A DNA stretch of 64,000 bases from positions 27,322,288-27,386,287 of the forward strand of contig NC_092676.1 in NCBI RefSeq assembly GCF_964355755.1, given 5' to 3'. Below the pieces are notes generated by a model that was not told where the DNA came from, did not search any database, and worked only from the letters and a program-made list of their open reading frames with translations. Below are positions 11,046-21,673 of the stretch, one piece after another (within the stretch, counting starts at the first letter, position 1; each line of letters begins with the position of its first letter). The position numbers and the translations under genes are program-made. Source of the DNA: Antedon mediterranea. Its lineage: Eukaryota; Echinodermata; Crinoidea; Comatulida; Antedonidae.

Positions 11046-11692
11046 CCTGCAAGAGTAAATTACAAAAATATATTTATGTTTGTAAAGAATACACAAAAAA
11101 ATGTTAGGAAAGTATTTAAATTTTGTACAAAAATTAAACAGAAATACAAAATTGTCATAAGTATAGTACTGATTATGGTAATGGTTTTAAAATATAAACA
11201 GTACTTGGTATGATTAACTAGTGATCCTGCTCTCTGCAGTACATCCATTCATCATAGAAGTACTGACTAGTGGTGACTATAAAATGACTACAACATTAAA
11301 CAATGTTTTTATAGTGAATTAATATTATTATTATTTGTGATGTACTTTTAGAAAATTTGAAAAAGATTTTAGTAAAGCAAAATATTTATAAATTGTTTAG
11401 TTCTAATTTGTTTTAAAGCAGAATTAAAAAAGATATATTATAATTAATAAGTTACCTTGATAATATTGTATTCAGAATCTTTCCTAATAGTACGTGTTGA
11501 CGAGGTCGTTGCAAAATGAAAAGTAACTGCAAGTTCTCCAATCGACTTTATATTTAGTATGGGTAATTGATCAATTTTTACAATCTCAACATAATTTACC
11601 AAATTATATTTGCTGTAAACAATTTAATCAGTTGATTATGTTTACCAGTGTACCGACAAAGTAAAGTATTTCCCCCTATTCTAATTTTGGTC
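11046..11692. other. Upstream region of TRIM-2, no gene
   Basis: AT-rich non-coding sequence. About 11495-11515 has a decayed form of the conserved upstream motif (TGTTGACGAGGTCGTTG instead of GCTGACGTGGTCGTTG). Nothing else is recognised. Confidence 0.45.
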
Positions 11693-12020
11693 TCCCTCCA
11701 ATTAAAGACCACTTTACTGCGACCCTGAATAATTGCCTATCATATCCATTTGCCGCTCCCTCCAATTAAAGACCACTTTAGTGCGGCCCTAGATAATTAC
11801 CTATCATCCATTTGCTGCTCCCTCCAATTAAAGACCACTTTACTGCGGCCCTGGATAATTACCTATCATATCCATTTGCCACTCCCTCCAATTAAAGACC
11901 ACTTTACTGCGGCCCTGGACAATTACCTATCATATCCATTTGCTGCTCCCTCTAATTAAAGACCACTTTACTGCGGCCCTGGATAATTACCTATCATATC
12001 CATTTGCCGCTCCCTCCAAT
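11693..12020. repeat. 64-bp tandem repeat, about five copies
   Basis: The unit contains TCCCTCCAATTAAAGACCAC, then ACTGCGGCCCTGGATAATTA, then CCTATCATATCCATTTGC. Most units are 64 bp; one is about 60 bp because TATC is missing. It lies about 650 bp upstream of the TRIM-2 start. A partial echo (CTCCAAAGACCACTTTA) follows at about 12078. Confidence 0.93.
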
Positions 12021-13640
12021 TTAAGATTCTCTCTAATTAATTCAAGTTTGCTTGGACTCAACTAAACATTTTCTCTCCAAAGACCACTTTAAAATAAACT
12101 TTTAAAATGGATGCATATTTTGAATAATGTTTTTTGTGTATAATGAGCTGTGTATGACTACGGGTTATTCAACAATTAGCAGATGTATATTATTTTCTAT
12201 GGTATTCTTAAATAAAAGAAAACATTTTAATTCAATTTTCTTCTTATAACATCCATTTATTTTATAGATTGTCTCTGGTTTCACATCTGGAACCAAGGGT
12301 ACAGTAAAACCACCATTTGTCTGGACATTCTTATTATAGGTGGTTCAATTCTAAAAAAAGTGGCAAAAATCCGCTAGTTAGGCCTATTAATTACCATTGT
12401 TTCCACTGTCTCTAGTTTGAAAAGTGAACATCAGGAAAAAGGAGGTTTGTTCAAACCTTTGAATCCACCCCTGGCTACAGGCTTTTGTGTCACAGTTCAA
12501 ATGATGGGTGGTCTTTCATGTATCATTGATGTATACTGTCTATGGCAATCTCAGGAGACCTAAAGCAGTAAAATCTTATTGGTTATAAAATTTAATCACT
12601 GATTTGATCTTCTGAAGTGTCCATTTACTGACCAAACTAATTCCAGACCACAAAAATAGCCATTAGGCCAATTTTGGTTTACGATGTACCTTATCATTTG
12701 GCCGACACAGCATTTTATGGATTGATAATCACAATGTCAATGTTTAGATGAATTTGCTCTAAACTCTGAAAACATCACCTGATGCTGCTTTGGTCAAGTG
12801 AACTGGACACGCCTTTATTTGTTAGATTTGAACCGGACACGCCTTTATTTGTTAGATTTCCTTGAGGGGGAGAACGTATAGATCTGCTGTAAATTTCTTT
12901 CTTTGAAAAACTTATGCATACTGTAGTTTATGTCAAGTGTACAGGGTTGATCCAAGATTTTTAATATAATTCAATATATTCCAAGTGCTTTGACCATTTT
13001 AACATTTTATAATATTTGAATCAGAAATAGTATAATAGTACAATTTTAGCTGTCAACAAGAGGAGTGTGTGCATCAGCGCTACCCTCTGGATTCACGCCT
13101 TGTGTAATATACTATAAACAAAAGGACAATTAATGCTTTATGTACAGCTATAAGACTAGATCATATTCTTGTCTACTCAATATAGTAAAATTTAGTAGAC
13201 CAGTATTTGTGAATAAAATCTACTAGATCGCTTTAGGTATTACGCATTACATATCAAGATTCTTGCAAATATAGAACTACATTTACACTTCTCAAGAAAT
13301 GGAAGACCACACCATTAATACATTTTTTTTTAAATTTTACAAAGTGGTGCCCTTCTTTGAAAATGAAAACTAATGTGAATGCTTGTAGTACAGGTAATTT
13401 TATATATCATGATTAAAATGCATAGGTATAAACTTATGTTTCTCAAGAAACTCAACAGTTCTTTTCAGAACTAATACACGTGGTGTACCGCAAACTCAAC
13501 ATTTGATTTCGCCATGCAAACCTTCAAACAATAAACACTTATGTTATTACCTATCAAAAAATTTGTTACCAAGACAAGTATACCCATAGTGTATCTGTCT
13601 TTAGTACACCAAAAACACACTTCTTATACTGCTTGGGGTA
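12021..13640. other. Intergenic; small duplication and a decayed MITE
   Basis: No gene is recognised. A 30-bp unit (ACACGCCTTTATTTGTTAGA core) is repeated twice at about 12799-12860. About 12942-13103 is a diverged copy of the hAT-like MITE. The remainder is AT-rich and featureless. Confidence 0.5.
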
Positions 13641-13918
13641 ATTACAGATGTAGTAATTAAGTTCAGAATTGAATTGAATTGAGTATATGTAACAACAGCT
13701 ACCAGTACAGTTGCTTTTTCACATGGTCCTTTGATAACCCAGTTGCTTGAACAGAGATAGTTGCCTTTCTTGCAACAACCACACCACTTTATTTCTTATG
13801 GCTACATCACTAAACAATCTTTAGAAAATGTCATTTAATTAGTACCTTTCTCACAAAATGGAAAAGGTGGAGACTCGGGTTAAATTGTATAGGCCTATAG
13901 TAAACTATACCTGCTGCT

Positions 13919-14032
13919 GCAAATTACCCAACATCTCAATCTCTTCCAGATCAATTTTACGGTGCTGAGCAGATGTGGAAAGCAGCTGAACAACTTGAAA
14001 AATACAAGAAAAGAGTAGAAAAAAAGGAAGAG
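13919..14032 (+). other. Exon-like segment with splice donor
   Basis: The plus strand is open (ANYPTSQSLPDQFY, then AEQMWKAAEQLEKYKKRVEK) and ends GAAGAG|GTAAGA, a strong donor. The polar, helix-prone composition looks protein-like. A possible acceptor (TCTCTTCCAG) lies inside, before ATCAATTTTAC. The paralogue at 1157-1262 keeps most of the reading frame but has lost the donor. The family is not identified. It is likely a captured or duplicated exon of a neighbouring gene. Confidence 0.4.
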
Positions 14033-14228
14033 GTAAGATTGGATTAAAGAATAAGCACAGGCTAAATTGACATGGATTGAAGAAGATGAGGGCGTCATTT
14101 GTATATGATGAAATTATACCCACTAATAGCTATTTACTCAGATACCTATACACTATATTAATTTACACTCTCCTTATTTACATTTACACTAATATCTATT
14201 TAAACTATAGCTGGAATGTTTGCACTTA

Positions 14229-14313
14229 GCTATGTTGCCATTCTTCATTCTGTACATTCTATAAACCATAACACTTTCTGGTAGTGTAATCTTGCTTATA
14301 CTTTCTCCTGATT
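14229..14313 (-). pseudogene. Orphan TRIM propeller fragment
   Basis: 85 bp reads on the minus strand as a piece of the TRIM propeller (SKITLPE, VYRMYRMKNGNIA) with no neighbouring TRIM sequence on either side. It sits inside duplicated block B; the equivalent place in block A has unrelated sequence. It is a relic of a deleted gene or a templated insertion. Confidence 0.8.
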
Positions 14314-15255
14314 CATTTTACTGAATATCAAATTGTATAAAATGGTATTAAAATCTATATTAAAATATATTGCACTATTTAAAATTATGATTACCACCAT
14401 TAAACCTAAAAAAAAAACTTGTTGAAAAGTAGATCACTTTCAAGCAGTTGCATTTGTCCTAACCTCATCTTGGATTTTTATTTGAACAAAAATATATTTA
14501 CAAATGATAATTTATTATATTATGAATTGTGATGTTGGTGCTAATAAAGCTGTAAATTGAGTTTTAATTTAAAGCCTTTATTTTAAAATTAAACTGTAAC
14601 CAAAGCATTATGACCAGATCACCAGACCAGATAATGCAAATAAGATGGATGGAATAAGATTTGTCAAATCATCATAATTTTGTGCACTTTTTTTTTCTCT
14701 ATTTTCAGTACTGTAACATTATTTGATGCTCACACCAGATTTTAAATTTTCTGTTTCTGGGTAAAATGTGACAATTTTTTTCTTGTGTAAAAAAAACTGA
14801 CTTGAAATTGAGATATACATTATTATATTATACAATATATTGCACCTGAAGATTGAGTTCATACTCATGAAACAGCCTGTAGTGCAATAAAATGTTCAGT
14901 TGGTAATTTACTACCGTATTTATCATTTATTTATATTTGGCTCTACATTTTGTATCGAGCACTTTCGCTTTCATGATCTGCGTTAAATTTACCACAATTT
15001 TTTTCTTGTGCACTGACTTGAAATTGAGATATACATTATTATATTATACAATATATATTTGTTTACATTTTACAGTATACAATAGGTAACAGAGGCCTGC
15101 ATTGTGTTTTCTCATAAGATATTCTCACTTGTCACCTAGCAACAGATGAAAGACGTTACTAATCACATTAGGTAAGATATGTTCTGGCTTTTAAATACTA
15201 TTTTTAAAGAAATGTTATTGTCCATGTAGTTAACATATTTTATTCTAAATTTTAG

Positions 15256-15340
15256 ATGTGCTTCAACAGACAATGGTTTTTGACCGCAGCCTACCAGATG
15301 AGTAGAGAAAAGGCCTTACACTTTGACAAGAATTCTAAAG
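15256..15340 (+). other. Exon-like open segment (copy in block B)
   Basis: 85-nt counterpart of 2355-2442 with the TTTTAG acceptor, the AAAG|GTAACT donor and the same open frame (MCFNRQWFLTAAYQMSREKA). Confidence 0.3.
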
Positions 15341-15354
15341 GTAACTTTGATGTA

Positions 15355-15532
15355 CAGGGGTGGATCCAGGATTTTTATATATTGATATAAAAAAGTAAAT
15401 TTCCAAAATAAGATTTTATTTTAGATGTCAAATGGGGTAGCATTTGTGCTCCCCAATTTTATAGTTAAAATGAAATGTTACTTGTCGAATGGGGCAGCAC
15501 TCGCCCAAAGCGTACCCCTGGATCTGCCGCTG
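15355..15532. mobile_element. Short hAT-like MITE, copy 2
   Basis: Counterpart of 2457-2640 with ends CAGGGGTGGATCCAGG and CCCCTGGATCTGCCGCTG. Its shared position in the duplicated blocks means it was present before they duplicated. Confidence 0.45.
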
Positions 15533-16892
15533 ATATAAATGACAATTTATGTGTTTTTCAATTCATATGCCGCAGTTTGTTTGCATCCATGAATAGTTAC
15601 AGTTGGTTTTTCTACTCATATCATGTGACCATAAGTAGACTAGTTATGATGTTAATTTAACACAATAGTGTACTTCTTGAAGGCACAACAGCTATTGCTG
15701 TTTTGGGTAGACATTTGGGATCCATCATGTGTTGTACGTTATCAAATGTTTACGATATAAAATATACTGTACAACTATTCTTGCATTAGCCTATGATGGT
15801 AAGATTTTGTTTAGTCTTTAACTTTAAACTTCTAACTCGACATTCATTTATTTTGTGAAGTGTATGGGTAATATAGATAATTCATACTCATTTTGTTGTC
15901 TTTCATAACAATGATAATCTCAAAAAGATGTCAGACTTGTCCATAATCATTCCAGTGATCTGATTGGTTTAGTCATATTTCTGTTGTCAAATCAGGAACT
16001 ATCACAAGATATGTAAGATAACAAACTGAATTGATTTCTTTTACAAATCATTTTATTTATTAAGCTCAGATGTGTACAAACAAATCATTTCATAAAAAAT
16101 AAATTTATTTCATAAATCTACATAAAAACCCTCTAATTAGATACGACTATTCATTGTTTAAATTTATTTATTTTTGGTATAATAACACAATTTACAAAAA
16201 GCATACAAAGTCTGAAAATATTGTAGTACAAAGATTGAAACATTAAAAATGATTCACAGTAGAACTACACATCAAATTTAAACATACAAAATGGCATATA
16301 AAAAAACCATTAAAATATAACAGTATTACAAGGTTATTTAGATTAGTTTTATAAAATGACCCAACAAAGTACAAAGCGCCCTCTATTTAAATACATTGCC
16401 AATTACTATTACAGGTATTATAAAATAAACGCAGATTATTCAAGACCAGGTCATTACAATATGTTATGCTTTACATTTTCTCCTAATATAACATTTTATC
16501 AAATCACATGTATATAAAATATTGAATATTGATTATTTGTATCATTTAAAACATTCATTACTTACGAACACAAATTATTTTTAAATTGTAAGCTTTTTAT
16601 ACAAACATAATGTTTTTTTTTGTAATTTTATGAAATAGAGTAACCTCAAAATAGCCCAAAAACTAAATAGCATAAATGTTTGTTATTTCATAAAATTATA
16701 CATTGAATGATTAGATTAAGCATTAAAATACCAAAGATATTATTTATATTTTTTCATTAATTATGAATTAGACAAAAATGGATCACATTTAGATATGTAC
16801 AAAATTTATAATTTGATTTAATAACTTAAATATTTCAATTTATATACGAAATACTTTATATAATTAATTTATATACATGTGGAAGAGTAGTC

Positions 16893-18626
16893 TTAATAAT
16901 TAAACATATTGATTGTGTTGCCTCGGTAATTTGCTACAGCAACCATACATGGGTTATGAGAAATGATACATAACTGACGTGGTGAACTAATTCCACCTTC
17001 TTGTTGATCAATTCTTTTGATAAAATGTCCATCACTTCTGAATAGTTGTAGATGTTTGTAACTTGCTATGATGATGTTATCATCCTCATCAACTACAACT
17101 CCACATGGCAACATCACCTTACCATCTTTATCTCCTTTATTGATGAGTACTTTCAGTGACTTGTCCTTGTCATCATACAATAATACTTGATTCTGTCCTA
17201 CATCTGTTACAAGTACTTTACCAGTTTTTGTAAGTGCAACATCAGAGTATCCATTGTAACATGATTCCTTTTGTGTTCCTATCTTCTTCAACAGCTGACC
17301 ATTAATTATGTTAAACACGTACACACATGTAATCTTCAAATCTGCTACATATATAACATTAGTTGCCTCGTCTATGTGCATACCACATGGATATTTCAAT
17401 ACATCCTTACCAATTGATGTGATCACATGACCATTCATATCACATACTTGAATGCATTTATTACCAACATCACTGAATGCTATGTTGCCATTCTTCATTC
17501 TGTACATTCTGTAAACTTTCACACCTTCTGGTAGTGTAATCTTGCTTGTACATTCTCCTGATTTATTGTACTTGTGAATTTCATTAGAGAGAAATGAAAC
17601 CAGCAAATCATCGTCACACTTTGCTACTCCCCAAGGATTAGCCTCTACTTTGATAGGAAGTGGTTTGAATACAATATTTCTAGGCATATCTTCAATAGTA
17701 AGTGATTTGAGTACAACATTACCAATGTCATTTTCTTTCAATAAATCAATTGGATGTTGGTTTCTTATAAAGTTAATTTGTCTAGTAGTACTGACTTGTT
17801 TGATTTCTTCAGATTTATTAATTTCATCCATCATTTTATTTAATACAATCTCACTTGATTTCATAGCAGTTGCTGTCTCACTCTTTAGTAACTGATTTAT
17901 GGAACTCATATTTGTGTTTAATTCAGCGTTGATTTTTGTTAATTTTGTAATTTGTACGTCATTAATTTTCTTTTCATTTTCATAATTTGCTTCAACTTTT
18001 TTCTTCATTTCATCTGCTTTTTTCTGGATTACTTGTACTATTTCTTGAACTTGTTTATCAATATCTGTGAGACTTGTCTCTTTACTTTCTTCTAGTTCTT
18101 TAGCATTCTTTGTGACTATTTTGAGTACATTTTCTATTTTTTGTATCGATTCATTGGCAGCTTTCTTCAAGTCTTCTGATGCTTTCTTAAACGTATTAAA
18201 TGCTGTAACAATGTTAATTAGTTCATGTTTTCCATCTCCTGCGGCATGTTCCATTTCAGTGCATTCTATGCATATTGGTACTTTACATTTTGTACAATAC
18301 ATTTTCAATGGTTGATCATGAGAGGCACACAGAAAGGCAGTGCCTTTAGCCTCATCTTTCTTTTCATGTTGTTTGATGGTTTCCAAGAGGTTGTTAAAAA
18401 TTGTATTTGGGGCAAATTTTTCAAGCCCTCCTACTGGAATAGGATACTCTTTGCGACAAATGGGGCATGTTAGCTTGCCATGATTGGTTTGAACCCAATT
18501 CTCCAAACATTTCAGACAGAAACTATGATGACAGCTAAGTGATTTTGGATTTTCTATTCTTTCATTACAAATTGAACATTCTAGTTCTTTCTCATCTATA
18601 GACACATTTATGTTGTTGCTGGCCAT
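16893..18626 (-). CDS. TRIM-3: RING/B-box/coiled-coil/NHL-type propeller protein, intact
   Basis: 577 residues. The N-terminus MASNNINVSIDEKELECSIC differs from the MASND group and is shared with TRIM-5. The C3HC4 RING is complete (CSIC, CHHSFC, CLKC, CPIC). One B-box 2 (CASHDQPLKMYC...), a coiled coil and a complete propeller ending at the INMFNY C-terminus follow. It is longer than TRIM-8 by 11 residues because the linker before the propeller carries a roughly 14-residue tandem duplication (VVLKSLTIEDMP followed by IVFKPLPIKVEANP, about 17640-17720). The start follows the conserved TTGCAG|GATGGC acceptor. It is expected to be a cytoplasmic ubiquitin ligase-like protein; the ligand is unknown. 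No inactivating change is visible. Confidence 0.9.
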   Translation of the reverse strand: MASNNINVSIDEKELECSICNERIENPKSLSCHHSFCLKCLENWVQTNHGKLTCPICRKEYPIPVGGLEKFAPNTIFNNLLETIKQHEKKDEAKGTAFLCASHDQPLKMYCTKCKVPICIECTEMEHAAGDGKHELINIVTAFNTFKKASEDLKKAANESIQKIENVLKIVTKNAKELEESKETSLTDIDKQVQEIVQVIQKKADEMKKKVEANYENEKKINDVQITKLTKINAELNTNMSSINQLLKSETATAMKSSEIVLNKMMDEINKSEEIKQVSTTRQINFIRNQHPIDLLKENDIGNVVLKSLTIEDMPRNIVFKPLPIKVEANPWGVAKCDDDLLVSFLSNEIHKYNKSGECTSKITLPEGVKVYRMYRMKNGNIAFSDVGNKCIQVCDMNGHVITSIGKDVLKYPCGMHIDEATNVIYVADLKITCVYVFNIINGQLLKKIGTQKESCYNGYSDVALTKTGKVLVTDVGQNQVLLYDDKDKSLKVLINKGDKDGKVMLPCGVVVDEDDNIIIASYKHLQLFRSDGHFIKRIDQQEGGISSPRQLCIISHNPCMVAVANYRGNTINMFNY

Positions 18627-18831
18627 CCTGCAAGAGCAATTGTCAAAAAGTGATTTTGTTTATTCAGCTATTATACTGTATATTGTTCAAAGCAATACAT
18701 TTTAAAATTACACTTTTATATTTTATTGAAACAAATTACTTATGACTATTCTACTTTAAAGTAAAAGCTTACTACAATTTACGCTACTACTGTGTATAGC
18801 TAGAAATTGCAAAGTTCAAGTAAGTGCTGCG

Positions 18832-19272
18832 AGCAGATCTATGAAGTATAATTATGCCTAGCATAATGTAGTTTTGATGACGCAGGACCTCCTCCCAAAG
18901 ACAGTACAAAGAGATCTATGACCTATAATTCCTAGCATAATGTAGTTTTGATGACGCAGGACCCTCTCCTAAAGACACAAACAGATCTATGACTTATAAT
19001 GCCTAGCATAATGTAGTTTTGATGACGCAGGACCCTCTCCTAAAGACACAAACAGATCTATGACTTATAATGCCTAGCATAATGTAGTTTTGATGACGCA
19101 GGACCCTCTCCTAAAGACACAAACAGATCTATGACCTATAATGCCTAGCATAATGTAGTTTTGATGATACAGGACCTCCTCCTAAAGACACAAACAGATC
19201 TATGACCTACAGTATAATGCCTAGCATAATGTAGTTTTGATGATACAGGACCTCCTCCTAAAGACACAAACC
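18832..19272. repeat. 71-bp tandem repeat, about six copies, upstream of TRIM-3
   Basis: The unit includes GATCTATGACCTATAATGCC, then TAGCATAATGTAGTTTTGAT, then GACGCAGGACCCTCTCCTAA. The period is 71 bp in the central copies; outer copies are diverged. The array begins about 206 bp from the TRIM-3 start codon on its 5' side. Confidence 0.93.
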
Positions 19273-20560
19273 GAATGTCTATATTGAAACGCTGCTCATT
19301 GGATAGCACATAGTCTGCGTTCCATACGGATTTTTTACTTAATATTAGTAAAACAATAAATAATTTTCACATATGGCGTTTCATACGTGTACTACTTTAG
19401 CTTGTAAGCTCTGTCTGGGAAAACACGTACAAGTCATGTGCATATGATTATCCGGTTGACTAGTTCCAGCCGCATGTGATTGGCTACTCACTATAAAATA
19501 TATTAATATATTCAGCAACTAAAATGCATGCACTATGTTACGTTTAGACGATGTAGAGACACACGTGAGTACTTTTGGTATTCGAACTCGAAGCGAAGTG
19601 ATAATGTGATGATGAAAGTCTTTAAAGGCTAGAAATTATTTTATATGGCTAGTAGTCTGGTAAACATTTGATGGGATTTTTCCCAGAAACATGAAAACTC
19701 GTCTTGATATGATAGGCTAGCTTCTCCGCAAATCAACCATTGAATGGATCATTATTATGCGGAGATAAAATTTGATTCATTCCCACCCAACCAGACCCTG
19801 CCCTGTGTGGTAGCTATGTGCCGGTGGTATGTACCTATTTATTAGTGTTTATTTGGCAGGTCATACGAGTATAGACTTGATAATGTAATTAAAAAAAAAC
19901 TTGCACTCACACAAGCAAAACACACAGGCCTATAATAATACCTGTCACAATATATTTCAACAGTTGTTATTTCAGTCTCAATCGTACTTAAATACAGTAC
20001 ATACTCTTTTTTTAAAACCAAATGACGTCTGTTTGATCATTGGTTGATATGAAATCTATATTTACATAGTACCACCTGCCCCATTTAGCCAAATATGGTA
20101 TGATAACCTACGTCATTCTTATCTGAAGTTTGCGGTCTGCAAATTGATTTGTATACGTGTATCACAAGTCTGTATTTCCAGACAAAAATCTAAACGTCGA
20201 CTGGTGGACCATAGAGATAATATCTCTATGGGTGGACTAACATAAAAAAAGACAATAAATACAGACTTGGAGCAAGTATAGATAGCACAGAGACTATGCT
20301 GCCAGTATACAATCGTCGCCTGCAATAATGTTTTCACACCAAGAGAGGAAAGTCGTAGACTTAGTCTAGGTCTTCTTAGGCCAATCCTTTGTAGACAAAC
20401 AATGAACTTTCGGATCTGACAGACAATGAATTTTGACAGGATCAGGTCCAGAATATAAATGCTGTTTATTTAGCAATTATTAGCTTTATTTTTGTTCTTT
20501 TCACTTTTTGTATCCGCCAGCATTTACTCATATATTTTTTTCGTTGTTGTCGTCCATCTT
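19273..20560. other. Intergenic, no gene recognised
   Basis: Mixed-composition non-coding sequence, less AT-rich than its surroundings. No conserved frame, repeat array or RNA gene is seen. The 5' UTR of the following LINE may begin somewhere in the last 200 bp, but its exact start cannot be placed. Confidence 0.4.
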
Positions 20561-20770
20561 GATTTGTCGAGGGCCGTATCAAGATTATTTTACCAGTTAT
20601 TTTCCAATTTTTGATGTTGACGATTTTTATGATAATAACTGTTTTTTAAATACTTTAACTGTGCTGTGATGTCCTGTAAAAGTCGATTGTGATCATTTGC
20701 CTGTCAATGCTTGGACTCATCATCATTGTACACAGGATTCTTATTTCGCTTGGATTTCTTTGCATTCAAG

Positions 20771-21673
20771 ATGGTGAGCATAACTATTATTTATATTTCT
20801 CATGTCCTTTTATCGCTCTTTTGGAGTCATAGTGTTGAGCAGCATGCCTACTTATCGCACAATTACTGTTCAAACAATCCGAGTATTATCAAGCGCAAAT
20901 TTCAAGGCCCTCCTCAGGTCCTTTATTCTAACTCAACTGCAACACGACACTATTGTAGTTTATCATGTGATGGTGACATACACCCTAACCCAGGCCCTGT
21001 AAATCAGCATCAGGCACAGGAGCAGCAGCTGCGTTCATCGAGTTCATCTATCAGTACTGCGTCAACTTTGAATTGTCTTAACATGAATGCCCGCAGTCTT
21101 CGGAACAAGACCATTCAATTACAAGCGTTTCTCTCTATTCAGAACATTGATATTTTAGCAATAACTGAATCCTGGCTTACATCAGAAGATTTGACATCTT
21201 CACTGGGCATTCCTCAAGATTATATGGTGATCAGAAAGGACAGACCCAACAAGAAAGGAGGCGGTGTATTTGCAGCAATAAAGAACGAACTGAATCCAAT
21301 TCATTGTCATTTGCTGGACTCTGGTCCTCATGAAGTTATATGTTTTTCTATTTCGATTGACAATTATAAGATGCTTTTCGCTGTTTGTTACTGCCCACCG
21401 AACTCTCCAGTGTCCTTCTGGAATGACTTTAGTAACAATTTTCTTCTGCCTTTATTACCTCACTTACCAAAGTATGATGATATTTATATTGTTGGGGATT
21501 TTAATTTAAATTGGAATCTTAAACATACGATACCTACCATTTTTCTTGACACTATGAATGCTTTAAATTGTACTCAGCTTGTTGAGGAAATCACTAGGCC
21601 TAATCATTTGGTCCCATCATCTGGTACAATAATTGATCTTGTTTTTTCAAACAGACCGTTTAATTTCACTTGA
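20771..21673 (+). CDS. LINE ORF, 5' part: hydrophobic leader, 2A-like motif, APE endonuclease
   Basis: I start at the ATG at 20771 (MVSITIIYISHVLL); the frame is open further upstream but lacks an ATG. The first about 20 residues are hydrophobic and signal-like. At 20972-20998 the frame reads GDIHPNPGP, the C-terminal signature of 2A ribosome-skipping peptides (usual form DxExNPGP; here His replaces Glu). The endonuclease follows: LNMNARSLRNK, ITESW, GGGVFAAI, CYCPPNSP, GDFNLNWN and DLVFSN motifs cover the metal-binding and catalytic sites of the APE fold, which nicks target DNA. The frame ends at 21673 just before the SDHH motif, which lies in the next frame, so a single-base indel near the T run at about 21645 broke the protein. 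Confidence 0.85.
   Translation: MVSITIIYISHVLLSLFWSHSVEQHAYLSHNYCSNNPSIIKRKFQGPPQVLYSNSTATRHYCSLSCDGDIHPNPGPVNQHQAQEQQLRSSSSSISTASTLNCLNMNARSLRNKTIQLQAFLSIQNIDILAITESWLTSEDLTSSLGIPQDYMVIRKDRPNKKGGGVFAAIKNELNPIHCHLLDSGPHEVICFSISIDNYKMLFAVCYCPPNSPVSFWNDFSNNFLLPLLPHLPKYDDIYIVGDFNLNWNLKHTIPTIFLDTMNALNCTQLVEEITRPNHLVPSSGTIIDLVFSNRPFNFT

Larger units (their letters stand above)
13641..16892. other. Duplicated block (copy B) on the 3' side of TRIM-3
   Basis: The block matches 890-4640 (copy A) over most of its length and 32320-35446 (copy C) over its right part. Differences are mainly indels: it lacks the 2711-3420 insertion, contains an orphan TRIM fragment at 14229-14313, and has an extra stretch around 14835-15000. 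The block shows that TRIM genes were copied with several kilobases of flank. Confidence 0.75.
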
